Source of the DNA: Chloranthus sessilifolius
Lineage: Eukaryota > Streptophyta > Magnoliopsida > Chloranthales > Chloranthaceae
Direction: 5' to 3'
DNA: 64,000 nucleotides
Assembly: GCA_021018995.1 (NCBI GenBank)
Contig: CM037589.1
Coordinates: 61,826,101 to 61,890,100, forward strand
The notes beneath the pieces were generated by a model, which was not told the origin of the DNA, made no database searches, and worked only from the letters and a program-made list of their open reading frames with translations. Shown one piece after another: positions 36,101 through 48,148 of the stretch. Position numbers and translations under genes: made by a program. Within the stretch, counting starts at the first letter, position 1, and every line of letters starts with the position of its first letter.

Positions 36101-39100
36101 CAATCCAGGCTTTAGCATTGTTCACCCTCCAATCATCATTTTATTTTTTATCACGTTAAAGGTTTCTTCCAAAATAGCAATCATCGTTGTTTCTGCCATT
36201 TAATATATATAAGGTGCAAACTTCAAGGTACAAGTTAAGCGTTAATGAGTACCTTTAGGTTTCTTTCCCTATTGGATTTCATAACGATATAGGATGGTGT
36301 GATAAATTATTGATGGGTGTGCGCCATGTGTTATCAGGTCATCAATGGAAAGAAAATAAAAGTAAACACATTATTAAGAGAAAATCACTTTCACAATTAG
36401 GAAAGATGGTGCGGAATGTATATTTGCTAGAGGTTTCCTTCAACTTTTACACTTCTTCATGGAGCTCTCGTATAATTTCAGCAAGTATGCCAATACTCAA
36501 TTGCTGTAGATTCGACAATGGAAATAGGTCAACGATATTGTGTGGTAAACATGTGCAACAGTTTCTTTGGCTTCTACAGAGTTTTAAGAAACTTCAATTT
36601 GAGCTAAAGTAAATTTTCATTGCCAAGTATGCTGTTTGATAAGACTTCAAAGTAGATTATTAGACTTTTACATTGATTATTAACTCTAGTGATTTTATTC
36701 TCGCGCACTTGTGTCCTAATAAGATAGATAATTTATCAGATTCATTTCTTGCATCGTGTTTGTTTGCTCTGATCATGGATGCGTTAACAATAGACCTACA
36801 AGAAGTGAGTCCATGGTGCATGTCATTTGTAGATGATGTAGGTGTAATTGCCCAGATATGTGAAGAAATAAAGGATAAGCTGGATTTAAGGAGAAAGGCC
36901 TTAGTCAAAAGGCTTAAAAATCGTAGAACAAAGGGAATATATGGAGTGCAACTTTAGTGAACATGATAGACTAGAGGATGATTTAGTTAAAGTAGAAAAT
37001 CATGCAGTGTCACGGTGCCATATTTTTTAATATTTAGGCTCTACTTTAGACGGTGCATTTGAGGACATCTCACATAGGATCAATGCAAGTTGGACGTAAT
37101 GGAAACAAATGAGCAGTGTTTTTTGCAATCGAAGAGTTGCACTTCGATTATTGGGACGGTTTTGCAAGGCAACAGTAAGATCTGTCTTACTATATGGTGC
37201 AAAATGTTGGGCTACGAAAAACGGGAAGATAGAGTGTATGTGGTTGACATGCGTACTTTATGTTGAATGAGTGGAGTATCAATAAAGCATAAAATTAGGG
37301 ATGAGAACATAAGAGGAAATTTGAGAGTGGCACCTATAAAAGAGAAAATTACGGAATGTCATTTGAGGTGGTTTGAACATGTCAATTGGAGGAAATAGAG
37401 GGCCATACTCTAAGGATTGAGATGTTACAATAGAAAGAATTAGGAGAAGAGGAAACTAGTGAAGACCTGGAGGGAAGTGGTGATACATGACCTGAAGGAT
37501 TGAAGAGTTTTGAAAAGTTGAGGCCTATACAGAAACTATGGAGAAATAAGTCACCAAACCGACCCAAGATGATGATGATTGTAATAAATTAAATTTCTTA
37601 GTAAAATAACTACCTCTATTGGAGGACACAATGATTAATTCAAAGAAAGGCAATGGTGAAAATGTTAGTTTTGGTTCAAGAATCTAGTGGTCATTTCATG
37701 AAAAGACAGAGGTAAAATGATAATTTTTGTTCGAAGACATAATGGTCATTTCAAAGAAATATAGGATTAAAATGGTAATTTTGATTCAAGAAATAATGAT
37801 CATTTTAGAGAGATAAGGGTTAAAAGGGTAATATTAATTAATGAATAGAAAGGTCATTTCTCAGGAAAATCAATGACAAAACGATAACTCTACATGAGTT
37901 GATACACCTAACCAAAGTGTAGCAGTCTAACACCCTAACTATAGATAAAGTCGAGAGAGGTGGAGACTAGTTAAGAAGGTATATTGCAGCACTTAGCTCT
38001 TATAGGTGGCAAAGAGGCACACAAAGGAGGTGATGTAGTACTTGGCCCTTTGAGATGGCCAAGGGGCATATTCAAGGAGGTGGTTGAGCATTTGGCTTTT
38101 GGAGATGGCTAAGGGGCACAAGGAGATGATGCAACACTTGACCCTTGGAAATGGCCAAGGAGAACAATCAAGGAGGTGATGTTATGTCTTTGGAGGTGAT
38201 ACAGGACTTAACCATTGGAGGTGGTCAATGGGCATAGTTAAGAGGTAATGCAATCCTCGACCCTTGGAGGTGCCGAAGGTCACAATTGAAACGGAAGTAA
38301 ATAAAGATTGAGACAAAAAGGGGCATAAGTGATATTTTCAAAAGAGTTAGGGAAGATGGTAATTTCATCCTAAGCATAAAGATAAAAATAAAGATAAGAA
38401 TAGGGATAAAGATAATGATAAAGATGAAGAGAAAGAGAAAACACTAAAGGCTTGGAGGGAAACAGTGAGAGTGGCATGAAATATTGTAGTGGCAAAGTTT
38501 AGTCTTAAATAGAAACGAGTGAAGTAGGATTAGCAAAATCGACCCCAAATAGATGGGACAAAGCGGTGATGATCCTCCTACTTTAGTTTTTGCGTGAAAC
38601 AATAATTTGTTGTATGTTAAGATGCCTACAATGCTGTTATATACTAACCAGGTCTGGGAAATCTTTACAGGAGGTTTCTTGTCGTTTAAGCCATCTATTC
38701 CGAAGAGCCTATTGCTAGATGGGGAGCATACCGTGGAAACACACTTTTCTCTCATTAATTACCAAGTAAGTTTGTTCCAACCAAATCACGATATCATGTG
38801 TTCAACTGATTTTATGGATAATTTAGTATTCTAATTCAATCTATGTTGCACCTCATTTGTTGGTTTGATGTTTTCTCCAGTTGAAGCAAATACGGGTTGC
38901 ATTGGCTATTGCTTTATTGTTGAACCGTACATTGGTGAGTGTTGGGAGTCTGGAACAAATCTCCGTTACTGAAAAATGTTTCATTTAAACTATTACGTTG
39001 ACCTTGTTCATTATGAAACCTTTTTTGGTGCACAAGTGAATCTCTGTTTTTCGTAGTGATTGGCATAGTAGATATTTTCTTTATATTCACTTATTTGCAG

Positions 39101-41551
39101 CTTATTTATGTTACAAAAAAATTATCACGTTTTTCTTGAGATATGCAAATTGTTATCTATTTTAATATTTTTTCCTTCATTCTGAACTTCATTATATTGA
39201 TGCCTAGTGGTGTTTGGAAGGGGGGGGCACCCCATAGTCGATATTATGCTTAAAAAAAAATTATTTCCTCCCTGATTTAACGTAAAAATATTTTTAGCAA
39301 AATAAATAAATAATCGCACACACTATTGAACGGTGATTTATTATTATGCCATTTTTGCCCAATGCAATCCATTATTGGCATAGATCAGCTCACAAAAATA
39401 TGCCTATAAGTTGGTGTGAACCATCCGATTGATGAACTTTAATATCAGCCATTATAATTAAAAATAATTATTGATATTATAATTATATTCAACAGATTGG
39501 ATAATTTAAATTTCTTTAAAAGGCCATTTTTGGGCTTGTTGCACTTCAATCTATGATCGATCACATTGACAAGATGAATCACCCACATCTTAAACCACTG
39601 GTGGTGAGATCATTTAAACACCATATTGGTGTTTAAATGGCCGTCAAAAGAGTCTGCCCCAAACAATAAACGCTACCATCAATCATAAAATCAACTACAC
39701 ATAAAAATAGATAAATAAATAAATAAATAAAATCTAAAAAATATCAATAACAAAAGATTGAGAAATGGATTTAGGATATCGGAAAATAGAGATTTAGAAA
39801 TTAGGGTTTAGAAAATTGATTTAGGTTTAGAATTAAATTAAGGATTTAGAAATTAGGGTTTAAAAAAGAGATTTAGGGTTCAAGAAATTAGATTTTTAGA
39901 AAATGAATCTAGGGGTTATGAAATTAGGGATTTAAGGTTTAGGAAGATTAATATAGAGGGCGAAAGATAGAGAGCCAAGGAGAGAGAGAGGCTTGCGGGA
40001 CCTTATGGTAGTAGTGTTGCCGCGGTGGTGGCAAGTTTGGGGAGGCCATGGGAGAGAGGAGAGAAAGAAAGAGAGAGAGAGAGAGAGAAAGAGGAGAGCG
40101 AGAGAAAGTAACAGATGAGAGAGAGCGTCCCAAGTGGCTATTTAACTTAAAAGGGTTTTTTTATTTACAGCTGAAGATTCGGTTAATCAACGGTTCCATA
40201 GTTAAGTGTTTCATTGCAGATACTGATTCTTCAATTGCAAATAAACTTAAGTTCTTTTTATAAGGCAGTCTTTTGAAAATGCCTTAACCGAATCTTAACT
40301 ATGGAACCGTTGATTAACCGAATCTTCAGCGGTAAAAGCGCTTGTGGTTTATGTAAGGCAGTCTTTTGAAAATGCCAGTTTGGAATTTGACCAATATGAG
40401 AATGATTTGCATATCAGGAGACTTCTCTCCTACTCTTTTGCTTCAGATTGTGTTAGCCTAATATATAAACCACAATATTGATACAACATAATTACATTCG
40501 GGTAAAATTTAATTAATAAAATCCACATAATGAACTCATCATGTTGACTGTATAAGGTTTAGAGGCTTTCTAATGTTTGATACTGTGTTTCAAGAATTTA
40601 ATAAATAGATTTTGGACTACCCCAAGGATCATAAGTACTAGCACACCGGACCTTGACCATTTAAACCTAAAAAGGCAGGGCCCAATCCTGATTTCGAGCC
40701 CCTAATAATACAGTCTGCGCTTGGATGTGATTAAAATTGTGCTTATTTAAGGTTCGACCAACCTTTAATCACAAGCTGCCTCCTATGCAAGGTCTCAAAC
40801 TGGTTTCGGTATCGAGTATTGGTCCGATCTTTGGACCACTACGTGTCAGCCAACACCTGTTCCTATTTGTGGAAAAAATAAAATAAAAGTGATCGTATTA
40901 CTAGATACTGATATAGTGGGATCGCCAATACCAATACCAATACCAGTCCGATTAGGGCTGTCAATGGGCCAGGTTAGGGCCGGCACAGGTCAATCTCATC
41001 CTGCTCATAGGGCACCCACGCTACCCTATACTCATCTCGTGGCCGGGCCGGGCCAGGCTAGGGCCGGGTTGCAGACCAAAACTTTACTTATGTATAGTTT
41101 ATAATAAAAAGCTATTAAAAAAAAAATTATATTAAAAGTAGATTTAAAAGCGCCTGCACTATGATAACACTCATATTTTAATGATACTAACCATCATCTA
41201 ATAACGACAGTTTGTTGATCATTTGCTTCTTATTATTTTACTGTAAAACTATATGAAACTTGACAAAGCCAAACACTCATATTTTAATGATACTAACCAT
41301 CATCTAATAACAACACTTTGTTGATCATTTGCTTCTTATTCTTTTGCTGTAAAACTATATGAAACTTGACAAAGCCAAACACTCATATTTTAATGATACT
41401 AACCATCATCTAATAACAACACTTTGTTGATCATTTGCTTCTTATTCTTTTACTGTAAAACTATATGAAACTTGACAAAGCCAAACAAATAAGTTATACA
41501 TGTACGAAAATTATGATATAGCAAACATTAATTTAACATTTAAATAGATTT

Positions 41552-41588
<37 letters not shown>

Positions 41589-44500
41589 TCGGATTGGGTT
41601 TTTTGAGTTCTAATCTCAACCAAGCACGCTTTAAGCCGGGCAAGGTAAAAAACCCTATTTTTCGGACCGGATTGTGGGCCAGCCTGACCCATTGGCAGTC
41701 CCAAGTCTGATACCAATATCGGGCTGGTATTGGTATCGATTTCCGGCCTAGCCAATACGTATCGGTATCCGCTGATACTTCGCACCATGCTCCTAAGAAA
41801 ACAAAGCAAAAAAAAGCTTTGTAAGAAAGACATTCTTGGCTTAAACTTGGTAAATTATGATATATCCTCGCAATAGGATTCTCCTTTGTAATGAAGAGTT
41901 TCATCTGTTTTTTTTATAGCACAGTCTAGGACATAGCTGGTCGACTTGGGACTTGGAAAGCTTAATCATCTTAGTTGCAGTATAAGATAAGAAACATCAA
42001 ACCAAATTTGACCAAGTCATCCAAGTCTAAGTTAAGATAGGGAAGTAATGCATGTGTCTTGGCTTGGTTTTGTGATGCAGGTACTAACACAATGCGATTT
42101 AGATGGGCTGAGATTAATTGAAGATTAATAAAAAATAATTGAAATATAAATTGTCTTAACAAATTAATATGGAAAATGAAAAAATTTCCAATTACATGAT
42201 TTGCAATAGCCCAAACTAATGTTACTTTCGCTGCACATTTTCTTTCTGGATCTAGAAGATTAGGGTTCTTTGGCGAACATCTAGATCTCCAACAGTTTAG
42301 GAATTTGAATGAACTTACAAAGGAGTTCTTTTGAAAATGAGCGGATTTAACAAAGAGAAATGAGATTTTAGGCAATTAGAATTCAAATAGGATTGTAGGT
42401 AGAATGAAAGAAAACAAGAATCAAATACTTACGCCTTCAAGTAAGATAAAAGTGGATGTGAAGATTGAATGATCGGCTTCGCACCAACCACACACGTATA
42501 GAAGAATCACTCTTCTATTTTGAGAGAATCACACTCTCGAAGGAAAACATCTCGTTTTCAATTTGTATTGCAAAGTTCATAATCATTAATTCAATAAAAA
42601 TAGTCCTTACAAAGCCTTTTAAAGGCATTTTACAAACATATTCGAAATTTGAAAATAAATAACTAACTGTAACCGCCAGTAACTAACTGAAACTTCATGG
42701 ATGTCCGTCATCGTGACGTTTCTTTCGCCTCTGATAAATCATAGGTGGTTCTTTAAATCTGATATCCCCATCATTTTTCCCTCAAGAATGTTAAGATAAT
42801 CTTATATTTATATGATAGGCGGTCTAGAATTGTGTTTAATCTTTATTAAGTAAATGGAAATAAGGATAGACCAGAGGCTAAAGAATGTAAATGGTATATA
42901 TGAATGCAGAAACCATATTGTTTCCAGTATATGATTTCCTATTACTCAACAAATTGGATGAATTATCTTTGTAGGATTTGATCACAGTATTTGGTTTTCA
43001 AACTACTGTATTGTTCCCATGACCTGACTTTCTTTTCATATTTTTAGGTGATGCCTCCAATATGGTGCAGGTTGGATAGACTATGGTTTCAACATCCTGG
43101 AATTTTGGCTGGGACAATGACAAGACAACCTTTTCTCTGCCCTTTGGACCATGTATTTGAGGTAATGACATTTAATAATTGATGATTATTATCATAACCA
43201 AATTTTACATATAGGACATAAAACACTAGAAAAGGGAAAAGTTCTAAGTGTGTTTCAAATCATCTATATAATTTTTTTCATTCAGATTTTGTAATGGAAC
43301 AATTTTTCTCATGCATTTCTTGGAATGAAGGATGCTTATCTGTGCAATAAAGTATTCACAGGCTATGAGCAAGCTCTGATACCTGCTGCAATTGATCGAT
43401 CTAAGTGTTAAAGCAATCTAGGGTTTAATAAAGAAGAAGGGAGAGAAAGTGAAGGGACAAGACAAAAGAATCATATTTTGGGGAAGCTTAGCCCATCCGA
43501 ATATGCAAAGATCTTTTATTATCATAACAAGTAATTATGTGGCAAAACACTCAACATAACTCATAATACTCCACAGCATACAACAGTGTCTCTCTCTCTC
43601 TCTATATATATAATATGAACTCTTCTACCTGTCTCAAGTTAAGTCGAAGAATAGCTTAAGAATAGCTTGACTCGCCAAAGGCTCAGTAAGAACATCCACA
43701 AGCTGCATAGAGGATTTAACAAATGGGGTACAAATCTGATCAGTCAAAACGTTCTCTCTAATAAAGTGACAACCAACTTCGATATGTTCTGTTCTCTAAT
43801 GGAAGATGGGGTTTGAAGTTATATGAATAGCAGCTCAATTAGAAATTAAAAACCCAAGATCTGTCATAGATGTATTGGGCCTAATCAACTCACATGCAGT
43901 TTAAGCATAACCCTATACTCGGCTTCGACAAAAGATCGTGCCACCACATTTTGCTTCTTGCTTTTCCATGTGACAAGGATGACCATGCTAAGCATAAAGG
44001 ATATCTTTCCTAGGAGATGACTTAGATATCTAAGAATACGATATACTAAATTAGATGACGTGTGTCGCTGCCTCGCTGGTGCATCTACTGACTTATAACT
44101 CCAACAACAAAGATAATATCTGTGTGAGTCACAGTTTGATATATTCACCTCCCAACCAATTTCCTATACATCCTTGCTCTTCCAGGATTTCTCCACGTTC
44201 CACTTCATCCTTGTAGTTACCTCCCATGGGACAACCAGCTGGTTTTGCCCCCCAGCATTCCGGTTTCCTTAAGAAGATCAAGCATATGTTTCCTTTGTAA
44301 TATATAAATACCTCTTTTAGACATCGCTACCAAAATTCCTAAGAAATAGTAAAAAATTCCTAGGTCTTCGATTTAAAACTTCTTGCTCAAACACTTCAAC
44401 ATGGCCATAGAGACTATCCTTCAAGTAAAAATTATCATCAATATATGCTTGAAGAATAGTCCATCTGTACATGCTCCTCTTGACAAAAACTGAATAGTCA

Positions 44501-47500
44501 GACATATACCTCTTGAGATCTAGCTCAATAATTATTACTCAATTTATTAAACCAAACACTAGGTGGCTATTTTAGGCCATAAATGAATAAACAAACCTTA
44601 TTTTTCTCTCCCTTAAATAAAAAATTAGGCGGGGTTTATATCTATATAGTTTCTTGTAACTCACATAGATACTCTGATGACCTGCAGTTTTCAGATGCAA
44701 AGCAGACAGTAAGTACTCTACTAATATGCACTACTGACTAGTATGCAACAACTGGTGATAATGCGCCAGAGATAGTTATTGAAATTCATTATCATTCCTT
44801 GAAATTCAATGGTTATAATAATAGAAAATTTAAAATACCTAACTGGCATATGGCAAGTGGACTAACATATAGCTAAAACTACCATGTAGCTACGAGCATG
44901 AATATTAATTAGAAGCTCAAATTCAGGTCTTAATTCAGTTATCATTCCATCTTCATGCTGAAGTATAATGCATAAACCATACTGTAAACAAATGCAATGC
45001 TGAAAACGAAATTCTGAAACCTTATTTACTCTATAGTTGCTAAAGGCATGAAAATCAGCTTTTGGTAAGCATTTTGGATATAAAATCTTGCAAATATTCT
45101 TTTATAAAAACAGGCTTATTTAACTTGGCCATGCTTAATTAGGCTAATCTGCTTAATTAGGCTAATCTGCTTAATTAACCTAATCACGATTTAACTAGTC
45201 AATAAGGATGAATTGGACTAATGGTGGTTAATTAGCCCTAATCAAGTTTAACTGGCTAATCGAGGTTAACCAACCTTAATCATGTTTAACTATGCTAATC
45301 AGAGTTAATTAGCCCTAACTAGGATTAACTGAACTAATCAAGGTTAATTGGTTCTAATAAGGATTAACTGGACTAATTGGGGTTAATTAGTCGTAACTAG
45401 GATTATCTTGGCTAATTAGGGTTAACTAACCCTAAGCAAAATTATCTGTGTTAATCGGGGTTAATTAGCCCTAACCAAAATTATATGAGTTGCTTGGGTT
45501 AATTGACACTAAGCAGGATCATCTGTGCTAATCGGGGTTAATTAGCCCTAACCAAAATTATATGAGCTGATTAGGGTTAATTAGCCCTAAGCAAGATTAT
45601 CTGGCTAATCATGAATAATTAGTCCTAATTAGACATTATTGCTCCTCCCCTAATCCTGCTTAATTAAACTAATTGGGCTTAAGGAAGAAGAACTTGCCTA
45701 GAGGGGGTTGACTGACTTGGACGACGCTCCTCCGAGTCGAACTACGCCTGGCTAGACCTTGAGCTAAACCTCCTTCCTCTCCATAGTGACAAATTTCGGC
45801 AAAATTCCTCGAAATTTCTGTGAAATTCACCGAAACCACGTCTCAACAAAACTTTCGTTGAAATTTTTGTCATTTTGCCGAAATCAACGAAATATCGTTA
45901 ATTTCGGCAAAATTCATGAAGTTTTGTTTTTTTACGTTTTTTTTGGTTACGGTAAATACGCTTTTTAATTTGTAATTTCAAAGTTAAAACTTAAAAGCAC
46001 TCTACTATTCGACTTCCCTCTCCAAACGATGCCCTAAGCCCCTAACCTAAAGCCCCTAACCTAACTCTTTTGGTCAAGGGCAGCTCATCGGCTTCAGACT
46101 TTAGAGTCTAGAGTCCGGTCGTCTGGCAAAGACATACAATTATTTATCCCTACCCTCTGGAGACTTCCTCAATCGGCACTCGGGTTCACCTTTGATGAAT
46201 CTCCGGCACAAGTTTTTGTTCTTCTTCTTCTTCTTCTTCGTCGTCGAGAATGTCCTTCCTTATATACACCGTCTACTTGTAGAATATAGCCCAAGTACCG
46301 AAATCTAGTCACACTACAAAACATTCTTAGTTTCTTACTAAGCCTAAAGTTTATAGAAAAAATTAATTAAATTATCAAGCCTAATAAACACTTTTTGGCC
46401 ATTGAATGTCACCAGGAGCTACTGCTACAAAATTTTGGTGCCCTAGATTGCCATGGAAGTTCAATTATGATACGAATCAATGTGAACTTCATAAGTTTCA
46501 TAACCTTATGATGTCAATGACGAGAGTCAAATCTTTGAAAATTCACATTTCCATTATCGCGTAGCTATCCGATCATCAATCTATGACTTCAGATATCTTA
46601 AACACAAGTTTGAACAAATATTAGCATCCATTCATCGGTTTACCAAGCATTTGACTCGGACCATATAAGCAGCTGGCCAAGAATGGATCTATCAAACCTA
46701 GAAAACTTTTTTTTTTTTTTTTTTATCAGTAAAAAACAATATATTGAAACACAGCAAGGCGCTGAGAACCCAATACAAGAGAAAACTGATAAAACATAAA
46801 TAGAAAAAGGAGGACCCGCGCAAAACTGCGATAAACCCCTGACATCCACTCAGCCTGGATCCCACAGGGTAGAGGTTTGCCCACTCCCCCTCGTAGCTGC
46901 TCCTCCCCAAAAGCCCACAAGGTTCATGATGGATTTGACAATGAGACCCATAGGTCTGCTAGTATCCTCAAAAATTCTGGCATTGCGCTCCAGCCAGATG
47001 CACCAAAAGACCGCGAAGACAGCACATCTAGTCTGCACTTGTGGCTCCGCATACTCCAATCGCGGGGCCCAGCTTAGGAGGTGCTGGTAAGGGGTCTCCG
47101 CCATTACCCAGCTCAAACCCAGAAAATTAAATGACCAATGGATTTTTTCTAGACCATTGCCATAATTTTATGGGCAACATCAGGGAATTGATCAAATCAT
47201 GTGCTGCAAATCATCATTTTGTTCATGATAGATCCATCTTTTTAATATTAAATATATTATATATCTATTGTTTAGTCTCTGAAATTTTTCTGAATTTATC
47301 CAAGATGCCCCCCCCCCCCCCCCCCCCCGCCTCCTCCTCCCCTTATATAGTGCCCCAAAGGAGGGGAACCTCCTTTGGAGGTTGGTTGGAGTGGCCGACC
47401 ACCTAAGGAATTGCCCCCTCCTTAAGTCGGGCCTACTCCTACCTCTTATCTTATGACACCACCCTCCCTCCATATCATCAGATGCATGGGGCTGGTGTGG

Positions 47501-47730
47501 CTTATTCCTACCCACAAAAGTTATTTTTAAATTTTTAAAATTTTAAAATTCTGCTCCTTGACCACATTGCCCTTTTAACTTTATGTTATTTACCAAACTG
47601 CCCTTTGGTACAAAAAGTCAGTCTTACCCTTGGAAATCTGAAAAAATTTCCCATACATCCATGCACATTTTAACATAAATAAATACCCATTCACAGGTAT
47701 AGGTCCACTTGATCTTGGGTTTTGCATACT

Positions 47731-47787
<57 letters not shown>

Positions 47788-48062
47788 GCGCTCAATGCTG
47801 CCCTAGTGCTCTTTGAGTGCCAAGGGGCACCAAATCCGAAGATCAGGCTTGAAGGCAACGTGTGCATGGTCAATCAGGTCCATCCCAAAAAAGAAAAAAT
47901 AAGAAATACAACTTATTCACTATCCAAAACGTGGTCAAAGTTGGAAAATTTCCTTTCACCAGGTTAAGTAGGCAGAGGTCAAACTTTGATCACATTTTTT
48001 ATGGGCAAAACAGTCATAAAATTAAAAAAATATATTAGATCACATGCCATACCTAAGGCAGC

Positions 48063-48148
<86 letters not shown>

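Larger units (their letters stand above)
35220..38670 (+). other. XEG113 intron 6 (3.5 kb)
   Basis: Contains an RTE LINE fragment (36660-37575), two minisatellite-like arrays and a further RTE tail. The stretch 35220-36650 holds no recognised element. Confidence 0.8.
38935..43047 (+). other. XEG113 intron 8 (4.1 kb)
   Basis: Contains AAAT and degenerate TTTAGGG-like repeats (39700-39960), a GA tract (40047-40110), a perfect inverted repeat (40170-40330), an ATCGG element with a nested hAT element (40787-41790) and an LTR-like fragment (42080-42760). Confidence 0.8.

Noticed and set aside
37940-38290. CRISPR-like regular repeats
   Set aside because: This is a plant nuclear intron; repeats are degenerate, contiguous and without constant spacers.
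39780-39960. interstitial telomere array
   Set aside because: TTTAGGG-like words occur but are irregularly spaced and mixed with other A-rich words.
47192-47515. minus-strand frame with a poly-Gly stretch
   Set aside because: The Gly run is the C21 homopolymer; flanks carry no known domain.
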